Notes: generated by a model from the letters alone, not told the origin. A stretch of 64,000 nt of DNA from Serratia marcescens (GCF_001902635.1 NZ_MJAO01000014.1:62001-126000), one strand, 5' to 3'; counted from the first letter of the stretch, positions 46,707 to 56,093 are shown. Translations and numbers: made by a program.

Positions 46707-47537
46707 TCAGTCCAGGCTGCCCGCCACCGGCGCTTGCGCCCAATCGAGCGCAAAATCGGCCACCGCCTCCCACCCCTGTTCGCCACAGGTATAGTGGCTG
46801 CGGCCGGGAAACAGCTTGTAAGCGCTGATGGCCTGTGAACCCTTGGCGTTTTTCTCGTAATTCTCCCGCTGCACCGCCGGCGGCAAAATATGATCGTTGC
46901 CGCCGGCGATAAACAGCAGCGGCGCGCGATCGCCGTTGGCGAAATTGTAGGTGGTCGCCGCATCCGGCGTAAAGTTAGCCAATCCGCCCTGGAACAGCAT
47001 GCGCCCCGACACCGGCACCGAGTAGCGATCGTACACCGCTTTAGACGCTTCCAGGCTCAGGTTGTTGGTGAAGGCATAGTGGAAATCCTTCTCGCCGATC
47101 GGCACGGCGCGATGCAGGTTGGCCGGGTTGCGCAGCACCGGGAAGGTGGCTTTGATTTCGCTGAACGGCAACGCCTTCACCCCTTTTACCGCCGCGCCGT
47201 CGATAGAAACGCCCGCAGAGCCGAAGCCGGCATCCAGCAACAACTGCACAAAAGCACCGCCGAACGAGTGCCCCATGATGATCGGCTTATTGTCGAGTGC
47301 GCCGACGATCGCCGCCAGATGCTCGTACACCTCGCGCACGCCCAGATTCGCCAGCGGCGAAGGATCGCGGCGCAGCGCCTCAACGCCGGCGACGCCCGGC
47401 TCAATGCCCGGATAGCCGGGCGTGATCACCCTCATGCCCCGCTGTTCGTAGCGAGTGATCCAATGCTCCCACGACAGTGGCGTCATCCAGAGCCCGTGAA
47501 TTAAAACAACCGTGTCGGTCCGCGCTTCTAGCGCCAT
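46707..47537 (-). CDS. Alpha/beta hydrolase
   Basis: 276 residues. TVVLIHGLWMTPLSWEHW forms the oxyanion loop, IIMGHSFGGAFVQLLLDAG (about 90-108) the nucleophile elbow with serine, LLFIAGGNDHILPP the acid strand and GRSHYTCGEQGW the catalytic histidine. No signal peptide, so cytoplasmic. The substrate is unknown; lysophospholipase- or esterase-like activity is possible. Divergent from the AraC-type regulator at 47699, its likely controller. Confidence 0.85.
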   Translation of the reverse strand: MALEARTDTVVLIHGLWMTPLSWEHWITRYEQRGMRVITPGYPGIEPGVAGVEALRRDPSPLANLGVREVYEHLAAIVGALDNKPIIMGHSFGGAFVQLLLDAGFGSAGVSIDGAAVKGVKALPFSEIKATFPVLRNPANLHRAVPIGEKDFHYAFTNNLSLEASKAVYDRYSVPVSGRMLFQGGLANFTPDAATTYNFANGDRAPLLFIAGGNDHILPPAVQRENYEKNAKGSQAISAYKLFPGRSHYTCGEQGWEAVADFALDWAQAPVAGSLD

Positions 47538-47698
47538 AATGCTTACCCCATGCCATCGTTAACGGAAGCGCCTCACCGCACGGCGGAACGCTGCATGGCA
47601 GCCGTTGCGCCGGCTGCCGCCTCATCGAATAGCCTTTGACTTCGGCAATATTCTGTAGAGATGATGTCCAAATTATAGAAGCGATACAGGCGCACGAC

Positions 47699-48682
47699 AT
47701 GACCAAAAAGCCGGAATTCTTTGCTGAAACGCCGCCGTATAAAGAGGATGAAGCAGAACCCTTCGCCTTCAAACGCGACGCCTTTTCTGAAGTGCTGGAG
47801 CTGATTCGCGTGCGCGGTAATACGGTGTTCACCTGCGCGGCATCGGCGCCGTTCGGCTGGCGCTTCCCCGCCGGCAAGCACCGTCTGCACATCATCAGAA
47901 ACGGCAGCGTGGCCATTGAGGCGGAAGGCGATGCTCGGGTATACCACGCCTCGCAGGGCGATCTGGTGATGCTGATTCACGGCCACGCCCACACCATCGC
48001 CGACCAACCGGGCCGCCCGGCGCACGATCTGACGGCGCTGGCGCGCCGCCACTATCACCGGGAGAGCCTGACGCTCGGCCACGGCGAAACCACCTGGCTG
48101 TGCGGTGATTTCGGCTTTGACGGCATGCTGTCGCAGCGCCTGTTGTCAGTGCTGCCGCCGGTCTTGATCCTGAAAGGCCTGCGCGAACGGCCATTCGAGT
48201 GGCTGGAGCTGAGCTGCCGCTTCATCCTCGACGAGGCGCTCAACCCGCGCGCGGGCGCCGCCGCCATGATCTCGCGTCTGCTCGACGTGATCTTCGTGCA
48301 ACTGCTGCGCACCTGGGCGACAGAAGGTGAAGCCGGGCGCGGTTGGCTTTCCGGCGCGATCGACGCGCGCATCAGCCCCGCCATGAGCGCCATTCACGCC
48401 GATCCCGGCCATCCCTGGAACGTGCCGGAACTCGCCGCGCTGGCTAATCTGTCGCGCTCGGCCTTCGCCGATCGTTTCCAGCGCATCGTCGGCCAGGCAC
48501 CGCTCAACTATCTCACCACCTGGCGGCTGGATCGCGCTGCGGAGCTGCTGCGCTACAGCCGCGCTTCGGTAGCGCACATCGCCAACCGGGTCGGCTATAC
48601 CTCCGAAGCGGCATTCAGCCGCGCGTTTCGCGGCCGTTACGCGCTTTCTCCTATGCAGTGGCGCAAGCTGGCGGCTGTTTAG
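47699..48682 (+). CDS. AraC-family regulator, cupin_6 type
   Basis: 327 residues from ATG 47699. The N-terminal cupin-like sensor (TCAASAPFGWRFPAGKHRLH, SQGDLVMLIHGHAHTI, TWLCGDFGFDG) and a C-terminal double HTH (LAALANLSRSAFADRFQRIV, then VAHIANRVGYTSEAAFSRAF) are typical of the large AraC/cupin_6 group. The ribosome site is weak. It probably activates the divergent hydrolase gene 161 bases away in response to a small molecule. Confidence 0.85.
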   Translation: MTKKPEFFAETPPYKEDEAEPFAFKRDAFSEVLELIRVRGNTVFTCAASAPFGWRFPAGKHRLHIIRNGSVAIEAEGDARVYHASQGDLVMLIHGHAHTIADQPGRPAHDLTALARRHYHRESLTLGHGETTWLCGDFGFDGMLSQRLLSVLPPVLILKGLRERPFEWLELSCRFILDEALNPRAGAAAMISRLLDVIFVQLLRTWATEGEAGRGWLSGAIDARISPAMSAIHADPGHPWNVPELAALANLSRSAFADRFQRIVGQAPLNYLTTWRLDRAAELLRYSRASVAHIANRVGYTSEAAFSRAFRGRYALSPMQWRKLAAV

Positions 48683-48692
48683 CCCCCATCAT

Positions 48693-48717
48693 AAAAAAGG
48701 CCCGCATCATGCGGGCC
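48693..48717 (-). terminator. Intrinsic terminator of the autotransporter gene
   Basis: On the minus strand GGCCCGC-ATGAT-GCGGGCC is followed by TTTTTTAT, 30 bases after the autotransporter stop. Confidence 0.88.
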
Positions 48718-48747
48718 TGTAGGTACCAGAGAAGTCTAAAAACAGGA

Positions 48748-51700
48748 TCAGAACGACCAACGCAGGTTAGCGTTGACCGAATTGACGCGGGTATCGGCGC
48801 CGAATTGCCCCTGATAACCGACATCCAAGGTCGCGGCGCGCGACAGTTTCACGCTCACCCCAATATCACCCACCATCACGTTGTCATCCACGGCCTGGCC
48901 CTGAGTGACGAACGCGTCGCTGCCGGCAAACGCCATGCGTGACGAGGTGTTCTTATCGCCGTAGGCATGCTGCCAGCCAAGCGAGCCGTAAAGGCTGACG
49001 TTCTTCGGCAGCTCAGTCACACCGCGCACCCCGAGCGTGGAGTAGAAGGTGTTCATCGTTTCATTACGCACGCTCAGCGCCGCAGCGCCACCGCTTTCCT
49101 GGAAGCTGTCGGTATGCAGGCGGATGTAGCTCAGGTTGATGAACGGTTCGACGTTCATCTCCGGCTGGCCGAAACGGTAACCCGCCTCAGTGAACGCCAG
49201 CAGCGAGTTCGCGTCGTAATCCGACTTCAGCCGATCCGAGAAGCCGCTGAAATCGACGTTGCGTTTGCCTTCAATCTTGTGCCAGGTGTAACCCAGCGCA
49301 CCGCGCAACGAGAACGCATCCTGCTGCCCCGCCGCATACAGGCCGAGGTGATAGTTGTCGGTATCAGCCTTGGAACGGCGGCTGTCGACGTCGTAATCGC
49401 CGCGACTGTAACCGAAATAGCCACCGATGCGCACGTTATGGTCAGCCAGCTGGCGATCGGCGCCCAACAGGAAGCCGGTGGTGTTGCCATCCAGCTTGCC
49501 CACGTTGTTGTTACCGCTGTTTCTGCCCCAGGAACTGAAGGTCTGGCCCCAGACGCCGCTGTTGTGCGCCTGCGCCGGTTGCACCAGCGACATCGCCAAC
49601 GGCGGTACCGGCAAGCTGTCGTTGTCGAACAAACGCAGCATGCGCTGGTTCAGCACGTTGAACAGCTGGGTGCTGCCGGCGATCAGGTTAGACTGCATCG
49701 ACGGATAGACTTCGCCGGACAGCTGGTCGAATGCCTCGCGCGCTTCCGGCGCGCTCAACAGCAGCAGCGAATTGTACAGCGCCAATGACGGGCCGCTCTG
49801 CGTCAGCGTCGAGAGCGCGCCGGCGGTATTCCACTGGTTGCCGGTCTCGGCCACCGTTTGGAAAATCCCCGGCTTGCCCCCTGGGTTTTCTCCGCCCGGG
49901 TTCTCGCCCCCCGGATTCTCACCACCCGGGTTTTCCCCTCCTGGGTTCTCGCCCCCCGGATTCTCACCGCCCGGATTTTCCCCTCCTGGGTTCTCGCCCC
50001 CTGGATTCTCACCGCCCGGATTTTCCCCTCCTGGGTTCTCGCCGCCCGTGCCTTTCTGCGCGATGGTCAGATCCACGGCGTTGGCGCTGTGATTCAGCGC
50101 CACATCGAGGAATGCGGACTTGGAAACCGCCGCCGCGAACTGGCCGTCAATGCCACCTTTCGAAGTCAGAATGCGGTAGCTTTGGCCGGTTTTATAGCTG
50201 GTTTGCGGATCCAGCGCCGTGACCTGCACCTTGGCCTGATCGCTGATGGTGGTTTTGCCCGCCACCAGCAGTTGGTCGCTGCGGCCATCGCCGGCGATAT
50301 CGACGTCGTAGAAGGACTCGCCGATAAAGTTCAGGTAGCGTTTCAGCGTCAGCGTGCCGATATTGCCGTCGCCGGGCGAGATATGCCCGCCGGACTGGAT
50401 CTCGGTCTGGCCCAGCCTGCCGTTGCCGCCCAGCGTGCCGCCGGCCTTGATCGACGCGGCGCTGCTGTAGCCGTGACCGTTATTGACGTCAGAGCCCGCC
50501 GTCGCGTTGAGAATCAGCGTACCGCCGTTCTCGGCGCTAAGAGTTTGGATCTCGAAGATATCGTCTTCTTTCTGGGTATTGATATCTCTGGCGATGATGA
50601 GTTTGCCGCCGCGCACGGTAACGTTCGCCTGCAACCCAGTGAGATCGCCGTTTAGCGTCGTCTGCCCGGCGGTGTTGATCACCTCGCCTTCGCCGCTCAT
50701 CTTGTTGCTGAACAGGTAGTTGCCGGCGGTATGGTTAAAGTACACATAGCTGCCGAACAAGCCGCCCCGCAGGGCGATCGCCGTCTTGGCATCGAGGGTG
50801 CCGGCACCGCCCGCCGCGCCGAGCGTCGGTTCGGTCAGCCCGGTGCCGGTGTCCATGTTGCCGCGGCTGCCAATAATCAGCGCGCCGCGGTGCGAGCCGG
50901 AACCGGTCGCCCCCAGCACCAGTTGGTTGCCGCCGGCGGAAAACGTCCCGCCGTCCATGACCGCCAGCACGCCGTTGCCGTAATCGCCGACATTGACGCT
51001 GCTGCCGCTGGTAAAGCGTGAGCCGTTGCCGGCGATCACCAGCTCGGCGGTTTTATGCGTGCCGGAGACGCCCGCCACTTGGGCGCTGCCGACATTGACT
51101 ATGCCGCCGTTCAACACGTCCAGATCGCCGTAGAGCGTGAGCGCGCGGCCGACGATCCACCGGGAATATGCTATGCCGTTGCTCCCCCTGACGGTGACTT
51201 TCGGACTCAGTTTGTCGGTTTCGCCTGGCTCATAACCATTGCCAACATATGCATCGTAAGTCGTCCTCAGCAAAGCGCCATCATCAACCAACACGGTGGA
51301 ACGAGCGCCCAATTCGGGGCCGACGCGAAGAAAGTTGCTGGCGATTTGAGAACCTGCCCCATAGGTGGACTTCAGTTCAATGTAGCTGTCGTAACCGCGG
51401 GTAGTACCTACTACGATATTTTTCGCGCTGACCCGCGCGCCATCGTCGACCAGTAAGCTCCCCCACTCAAGCTCCAAGTTGCCGCGCATGACCGATTGAT
51501 CATTCACCACTTTCAACTCGGCGTTCCACCCGGTAACCGTGATACGGCTGTCATAAATTTGACCGTTGAACATCCGACCGACATAGATGTTATCAACGGT
51601 GACTTGGCCATTACGGACAAGCAAGTATCCGATTCGATTGCGGCCGACGTAAACATCCCCGGGGTAGGTCTCCCGTTCGGAAATACGTATGTAACCGTCG

Positions 51701-51828
51701 AAAATGGTATCGTCTGCGCGAGCGATATCGGCGGGCGCCAGCATCAACAACGGTGCGGAAAATAGAGCGAGGTAAAGTTTGGAAAGCGGTGCCTTGACCG
51801 CTAGAGGGTGCGATACATTGTCATTCAC
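48748..51828 (-). CDS. Classical type V autotransporter with GGENP repeat
   Basis: 1026 residues, GTG start at 51828 with GGAGAT six bases upstream. Signal peptide of about 38 residues (LALFSAPLLMLAPADIARA, cleavage before DD). The passenger (about 40-590) is a beta-helix of the pectin-lyase type, with GNGRLGQTEIQSGGHISPGD near its end. A flexible linker of 11 GGENP units (about 594-650) follows. The C-terminal beta-barrel (about 760-1026) ends in RWSF, with SGVWGQTFSSWGRNSG at its start. No protease triad is evident, so adhesion or aggregation is more likely than proteolysis. A single-gene unit. Confidence 0.92.
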   Translation of the reverse strand: MNDNVSHPLAVKAPLSKLYLALFSAPLLMLAPADIARADDTIFDGYIRISERETYPGDVYVGRNRIGYLLVRNGQVTVDNIYVGRMFNGQIYDSRITVTGWNAELKVVNDQSVMRGNLELEWGSLLVDDGARVSAKNIVVGTTRGYDSYIELKSTYGAGSQIASNFLRVGPELGARSTVLVDDGALLRTTYDAYVGNGYEPGETDKLSPKVTVRGSNGIAYSRWIVGRALTLYGDLDVLNGGIVNVGSAQVAGVSGTHKTAELVIAGNGSRFTSGSSVNVGDYGNGVLAVMDGGTFSAGGNQLVLGATGSGSHRGALIIGSRGNMDTGTGLTEPTLGAAGGAGTLDAKTAIALRGGLFGSYVYFNHTAGNYLFSNKMSGEGEVINTAGQTTLNGDLTGLQANVTVRGGKLIIARDINTQKEDDIFEIQTLSAENGGTLILNATAGSDVNNGHGYSSAASIKAGGTLGGNGRLGQTEIQSGGHISPGDGNIGTLTLKRYLNFIGESFYDVDIAGDGRSDQLLVAGKTTISDQAKVQVTALDPQTSYKTGQSYRILTSKGGIDGQFAAAVSKSAFLDVALNHSANAVDLTIAQKGTGGENPGGENPGGENPGGENPGGENPGGENPGGENPGGENPGGENPGGENPGGENPGGKPGIFQTVAETGNQWNTAGALSTLTQSGPSLALYNSLLLLSAPEAREAFDQLSGEVYPSMQSNLIAGSTQLFNVLNQRMLRLFDNDSLPVPPLAMSLVQPAQAHNSGVWGQTFSSWGRNSGNNNVGKLDGNTTGFLLGADRQLADHNVRIGGYFGYSRGDYDVDSRRSKADTDNYHLGLYAAGQQDAFSLRGALGYTWHKIEGKRNVDFSGFSDRLKSDYDANSLLAFTEAGYRFGQPEMNVEPFINLSYIRLHTDSFQESGGAAALSVRNETMNTFYSTLGVRGVTELPKNVSLYGSLGWQHAYGDKNTSSRMAFAGSDAFVTQGQAVDDNVMVGDIGVSVKLSRAATLDVGYQGQFGADTRVNSVNANLRWSF
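49883..50047 (-). repeat. 15-base tandem repeat, 11 copies
   Basis: Eleven 15-base units, each encoding Gly-Gly-Glu-Asn-Pro in the autotransporter. The third bases vary in a regular three-unit order, giving a 45-base higher repeat present about three times. This suggests recent expansion by slippage or recombination of a 45-base block. The repeat number probably differs between strains. Confidence 0.93.
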
Positions 51829-52021
51829 GGGCTATCTCCGTCCTCATTAACGTGATCTCGCAAAATAGTTGTTATATGAAAAATCAATGAAACGGTAGAA
51901 GTATAAGGCATCATTTCACGCTGGCAGGTTTATTGTTCGTCGAAGCGGAAGCTTATGCCCCCCGGCGCTCACGCTCCGACGACGGAAAACCAGAAAGCGG
52001 CAATACCGCCCCCAGAATGAA

Positions 52022-52336
52022 TTATTTATGCGTGACCACCGGCGTACAGGTCGGTGCGCTCAACGATGGGGAGGAGCCTAAAATTCCCGGCATCATCATC
52101 GACGAGCAATCGAAAATTCGGCCTTTTTCCGTGGTGGCACGATAAGAAAGTTTTTGCCCGCCCAGCGCATCCGGTTGCGCGCCATTGACGTTGGTCACGG
52201 TAATTTCGTCCGACGAGCCCAGGCCCAGCATTTTGGCAGTTTCCGCCTGCAGCAGCGGAATGGCCTGATCGGTTTTCAGGGTGGTACAACCGGCTATCAT
52301 CATCGTCACGGTTAAAGCGATAAGTGGTTTCTTCAT
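52022..52336 (-). CDS. Small lipoprotein
   Basis: 104 residues. Lipobox MMIAGC with the modified cysteine at 17, then TTLKTDQAIPLLQAETAKML. The residue after the cysteine is not aspartate, so outer-membrane sorting is expected. A pair of further cysteines (DCSSMMM and APTCTPV) could form a disulfide. No domain recognised. AGGACA precedes the ATG. Its upstream side faces the two-component system. Confidence 0.78.
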   Translation of the reverse strand: MKKPLIALTVTMMIAGCTTLKTDQAIPLLQAETAKMLGLGSSDEITVTNVNGAQPDALGGQKLSYRATTEKGRIFDCSSMMMPGILGSSPSLSAPTCTPVVTHK

Positions 52337-52432
52337 AAATTGTCCTTTATAACCAATCAGTTAAAATTATCGATTGGCTTTATTTTTTCTCTTATCAAAA
52401 TCCTCGAATAATATATTTCCCTTTCCTAAACT

Positions 52433-52460
52433 AAAAAACCCTCCTAAAGTAGGGAGGGTT
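52433..52460 (-). terminator. Orphan minus-strand intrinsic terminator
   Basis: Minus strand AACCCTCC-CTACTTTA-GGAGGGTT followed by TTTTTT. It lies about 100 bases upstream of the lipoprotein start and 50 bases before the regulator gene on the other strand. It does not follow any minus-strand gene. It may stop antisense transcripts, end a short RNA, or attenuate a long lipoprotein leader. Confidence 0.7.
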
Positions 52461-52511
52461 GATAATAATTCATCAGAACTATCTGAACTATGAAGGCGAA
52501 AGGAGAATCCT

Positions 52512-53144
52512 TTGGGGCAGGATTATGCGTTGGTCGTTGATGACCATCCATTGGTAGCGAGCGGCATCGCTAATTTTCTCAGCACGCATTGCCGATTCAA
52601 ACAGGCGCATGTGGTGACCAATGAAGAGAATTGCTACCGCCATATTAGGGAAAATGGCCCACCGCGTTTACTGGTGATTGATTTTTGGCTCTCTTCCGGC
52701 ACGGCACTGAAATTACTCAAAGAAGTCAAACAGCTTTACCCGCAGGTGCGCCTGCTGGTGGTCAGCGGCGACGAGAATAACGATATCTGGCAGAAAGTTC
52801 ATCATGCCGGCGGGCACGGGTTCGTATTAAAAAATGAACCACCTGAATTATTCGCCAAAGCGGTTTTGGCGCTGAATAATAATCAGGATTGGTTTCCTGA
52901 CGGGAATGAATGCGTCGTTAAAAACAACCATAATCATTTAAATGACTTTAATTTAACGCCGCGGCAAATAGACGTATTGAATATGATGATGCGCGGACTG
53001 CCAAATAAAAGAATTGCGACACAGCTCTCTATTTCCGAACCGACCGTCAAAGAACATATCAGCAATATCCTGAAAAAGATTGGCGTCAGCAGCCGGGTAG
53101 AGGCCATTACGCTGTTGCACGGTAAACGGGCGCCGTCGCAATGA
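52512..53144 (+). CDS. NarL/LuxR-type response regulator
   Basis: 210 residues with TTG start at 52512, supported by AGGAG six bases upstream and an in-frame stop at 52491. The receiver has acidic pair VVDDHPL, phosphoacceptor D57 (LVIDFWL) and lysine in VLKNEPPEL. The C-terminal LuxR HTH reads LTPRQIDVLNMMMRGLPNKR and SEPTVKEHISNILKKIGVSS. The gene is visibly richer in A/T than the kinase gene it overlaps (ATGA). It resembles EvgA/FimZ-like regulators. Target genes are unknown. Confidence 0.88.
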   Translation: MGQDYALVVDDHPLVASGIANFLSTHCRFKQAHVVTNEENCYRHIRENGPPRLLVIDFWLSSGTALKLLKEVKQLYPQVRLLVVSGDENNDIWQKVHHAGGHGFVLKNEPPELFAKAVLALNNNQDWFPDGNECVVKNNHNHLNDFNLTPRQIDVLNMMMRGLPNKRIATQLSISEPTVKEHISNILKKIGVSSRVEAITLLHGKRAPSQ

Positions 53145-54922
53145 GATTTTTCAAGCATTTACAAAATGATGGCATCTCCCCGCGCGCGCAGATCCGCCTG
53201 CTGGACAACACCTTCATGCGGTTAGTGTTCAGCTTCACCGCCGTGCCTTTCGTCGGCATCCCTTTTGCCATCTGGATTTATTTGCTGGGCGACAAGCTCG
53301 AGCCAACCATTACCTGGATAATCATTTACCTGCTATGCGCCGTAGCGATCCGAATATGGCATCGTCGCTACCAGCGCGAGGCCGCAGAAAATGACGAAGA
53401 CACCGTGCTGCGCCGCTGGCTGCCGCGCATTAATAAGGTGGCCTTTATTCACGGACTGGGGATCTCATCACTCTATTTAATTACGCCGCAAACCCATAAC
53501 TTTGACTTTTTCCTGCTGCTCAATATCAGCATCGCCGCGATCGTCGCCGCCAACGCAACGCATCTGACGCCCGTCATCAGCACCTTTACGCGCTTTTTCT
53601 TCGCCTCCTGGGGGCTGCTGAATATCGGCATCATCTGGCGGTTGGAAGACGTGATGTTCATCGTGCTGATGCTGAACCTGCTGTACGGCTTCGCCATTTA
53701 CCGCCACGCGTTAACCTCGCATGCGTTCTTTATTCAGCAAGCGCTGCTCGAAGAGCAAAGCTCGCGCCTGGCGGAGCAGTTCCGCCAGGCCAAAGAAGAG
53801 GCGGAACAGGCACTGCTGGATAAGAACCAGTTCCTGACCACCGCCAGTCACGATCTGCGCCAACCGGTGCACGCCATGGGCTTTCTGATTGAAGCCATCA
53901 TCCACAAGAACCGCGACGACAGCCTGACACCGCAGCTGCTGGATCTGCAACAAAGCGTGCGTTCGGTGCATTTGATGTTCAATTCGCTGCTCGATCTCAG
54001 CAAGATCGAATCCGGCAACGTGCGCACCGCCGCCACCCATGTGGATATCGGCAGCCTGCTCGACTCGGTGATCACCCTGTTCCGCGAAGAGGCCAACAGC
54101 CGCACCCTGGCGTTGCGCACCTGGCGGCCCAAGCGGCGCATCAGCGTGATGGGCGATCCGCTGCTGGTGCGGCAATCGCTGATCAACCTGATCCAAAACG
54201 CCCTGCGCTATACGCAACGGGGCGGCGTACTGATCGCTATCCGCCCGCGCGGCGCCGAGTGTCTGGTGGAAGTGTGGGACACCGGCGTGGGCATCGCCGA
54301 TGAAGAGAAAAGCAAAATCTTCTCCCCTTACTACCGCCCCGAACTGGCGTGGAAAATCGACAGCGCCGGCCACGGGCTGGGGCTGGCGGTGGTGGCGCGC
54401 TGCGCCAAGCTGATGAAGGTGAAGTACGGCATGCACTCCGTCGAAGGCAAAGGCTCGCGCTTCTGGATGCGCTTCACGCAATGCAGCGGCGAAGACAAAG
54501 CGCCGGAAACCGCGGCCGCCTACGACAACACCGCCACGCCCATCCACTATGCGCCGCTGCGCGGCGCCTGCCTGGTAGTGGACGACGATCCGCTGGTGAC
54601 CTCCGCCTGGGAGAGCCTGATGAGCACCTGGGGCATCACCGTGCGCTGCGCGGCCTCCGCCGAGGAAGCCTTCGCCATCGTCGACGACGGCTTTACGCCG
54701 TTCGCCGTGCTGTGCGACCAGCGCCTGCGTTCCGGCGAGAGCGGCTTCGACATCCTGCAAGCACTGTTCGAACGCCTGCCGGACGTGAGCGGCGCCATGG
54801 TCAGCGGCGAGTTCAACTCGCCGATCCTGCAAGAGGCCGAACAAGAGGGCTACCTGGTGCTGCGCAAGCCGCTGGAGCCGGCCAGGCTACATGCACTGCT
54901 GACGCAGTGGGGGGCCGGCTGA
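53141..54922 (+). CDS. Hybrid sensor histidine kinase with C-terminal receiver
   Basis: 593 residues. Six hydrophobic segments (about 25-190), a coiled coil (about 200-225), phosphoacceptor LTTASHDLRQPVHAMGF (H237), HATPase with NLIQNALRYTQRGG and AGHGLGLAVVARC, and a receiver (about 475-593) with phosphoacceptor D526 in VLCDQRLRSGESG. No periplasmic domain of note, so it probably senses within the membrane. It lacks an Hpt domain, so phosphate transfer to the upstream regulator is probably direct from H237. Four-base overlap with the regulator gene. Confidence 0.9.
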   Translation: MRFFKHLQNDGISPRAQIRLLDNTFMRLVFSFTAVPFVGIPFAIWIYLLGDKLEPTITWIIIYLLCAVAIRIWHRRYQREAAENDEDTVLRRWLPRINKVAFIHGLGISSLYLITPQTHNFDFFLLLNISIAAIVAANATHLTPVISTFTRFFFASWGLLNIGIIWRLEDVMFIVLMLNLLYGFAIYRHALTSHAFFIQQALLEEQSSRLAEQFRQAKEEAEQALLDKNQFLTTASHDLRQPVHAMGFLIEAIIHKNRDDSLTPQLLDLQQSVRSVHLMFNSLLDLSKIESGNVRTAATHVDIGSLLDSVITLFREEANSRTLALRTWRPKRRISVMGDPLLVRQSLINLIQNALRYTQRGGVLIAIRPRGAECLVEVWDTGVGIADEEKSKIFSPYYRPELAWKIDSAGHGLGLAVVARCAKLMKVKYGMHSVEGKGSRFWMRFTQCSGEDKAPETAAAYDNTATPIHYAPLRGACLVVDDDPLVTSAWESLMSTWGITVRCAASAEEAFAIVDDGFTPFAVLCDQRLRSGESGFDILQALFERLPDVSGAMVSGEFNSPILQEAEQEGYLVLRKPLEPARLHALLTQWGAG

Positions 54923-54990
54923 GGCGATTAAGAGCGGCCAGAAAAGATACGACGAGCAAAACCTACAGGGTGAACATTGAGGCTCGCGCC

Positions 54991-55530
54991 TCAATGCTCT
55001 ACGCGCAAAATGGCCGCGTACATCCAGTAATCCCGGGCCTGCCCACGCACCCGGCGGTATTGCCGGATTAAGCCTTCGCGTTGCAGGCCCACGCGTTCCA
55101 GGACGGCAATCGACAAGATATTGCTATCAAGGACCGTAGCCTGCACGCGTTGCAGGCCCAACGCCGTATGCGCCCAGTGTACGACGGCGCTTGCCGCTGC
55201 CGTCGCCAGCCCCCTGCCGCAGTGGCGCGGGTCAAGATCGTAAGCAATTTCCGCGCGGCCGTGCTCGCGGGATATCTCGTTCAACCCCACCGTGCCGAGC
55301 AAACTGTCATTCGAGTCCACGATGCCCCAGCGAAGCGCGTCCCTGCCTGCGGCATAGCCCGAAACAAGTTTCTCCAGATTGGCCGCCCCGACGTCGCCCC
55401 AGCTGGTATGTTCCGTAACGCCAGGCCGGCTCAAATACGCCGACCAGGCATGAACATCCCCCCGTTCCAGCGGCCTTAAAGACGCGCCAAGCTCGTCAGG
55501 CAGAAGGATTCGTGTTGGCAAAACCGTCAT
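54991..55530 (-). CDS. GNAT N-acetyltransferase, RimJ/RimL type
   Basis: 179 residues; GGAGGTG precedes the ATG. ASLRPLERGDVHAWSAYL, AEIAYDLDPRHCGRGLATAA (acetyl-CoA loop) and SIAVLERVGLQREGLIRQYR are typical of RimJ/RimL-like enzymes. It converges with the kinase gene at a distance of 68 bases. The acceptor is unknown. Confidence 0.87.
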   Translation of the reverse strand: MTVLPTRILLPDELGASLRPLERGDVHAWSAYLSRPGVTEHTSWGDVGAANLEKLVSGYAAGRDALRWGIVDSNDSLLGTVGLNEISREHGRAEIAYDLDPRHCGRGLATAAASAVVHWAHTALGLQRVQATVLDSNILSIAVLERVGLQREGLIRQYRRVRGQARDYWMYAAILRVEH

Positions 55531-55687
55531 AGCACCTCCGTCATCCCGTTCACCATTCGGCTGCCTAATTTACCGCCGATATAAAGAGATAACCTACTTG
55601 GGCTTAGCGCGTTGTGAACCCTGACCAGCGAAAACGGCGCGGATTGGCAATGGGGAAAATTTGGAAGATGGTCGCCGGAGAAAATAT

Positions 55688-55713
55688 AAAAAAGCCCACA
55701 ATTAAGCGGGCTT
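55688..55713 (-). terminator. Intrinsic terminator of the Phd/RelE module
   Basis: Minus strand AAGCCCGCTTAATTGTGGGCTT with stem AAGCCC/GGGCTT followed by TTTTTT, about 50 bases after the toxin stop. Confidence 0.75.
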
Positions 55714-55760
55714 AGGGATTATTTTTGCCATTCAGTGCCGGCCTGGGCCGGCTAGGGCTA

Positions 55761-56093
55761 TCAGGCCATGATCAGTCGCTTAAACAGCAGCTGCTGGATA
55801 TCCTGCCGATGTGACAAAATCGCATGTGCTGTTACCAACCTTCCGTCTACGGAATACAAAACCCGGTAACCACCAGCGTGATTAAACTCCCGGTACTTTG
55901 CGCAGCCGATTTTGAGCAGCTCAGGGCAAATCTGGCATCCCTGCGGGAACTGGCCAACGATGCTCTCAAATTGAGTGAGAATATCTGCAATCACCGGGCG
56001 CGGTTCGACATCAACGCGACGGAGATGGTTCACTATTGTATCGATGCAGTGCTTTACCGTAAGCGTGTACTCAAAGGTCATCTGCTGTTCCAT
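55761..56093 (-). CDS. RelE/ParE-family toxin
   Basis: 110 residues; ATG 56093 has AGGGA upstream (ATG 56081 also possible). The small alpha/beta fold is indicated by TIVNHLRRVDVEPRPVIADI, CAKYREFNHAGGYRVLYSVD and AHAILSHRQDIQQLLFKRL. RelE-like toxins cut mRNA on the ribosome; ParE-like ones block gyrase; the sequence does not decide. It lies 31 bases after the antitoxin gene in the same transcript. Confidence 0.82.
   Translation of the reverse strand: MEQQMTFEYTLTVKHCIDTIVNHLRRVDVEPRPVIADILTQFESIVGQFPQGCQICPELLKIGCAKYREFNHAGGYRVLYSVDGRLVTAHAILSHRQDIQQLLFKRLIMA

Noticed and set aside
49883-50047. CRISPR-like direct repeats
   Set aside because: The units are contiguous, 15 bases long, in frame with the autotransporter and lack spacers.
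54349-55071. 240-codon frame overlapping the kinase gene in another frame
   Set aside because: Arginine-rich alternative-frame translation of the kinase receiver; no start signal.
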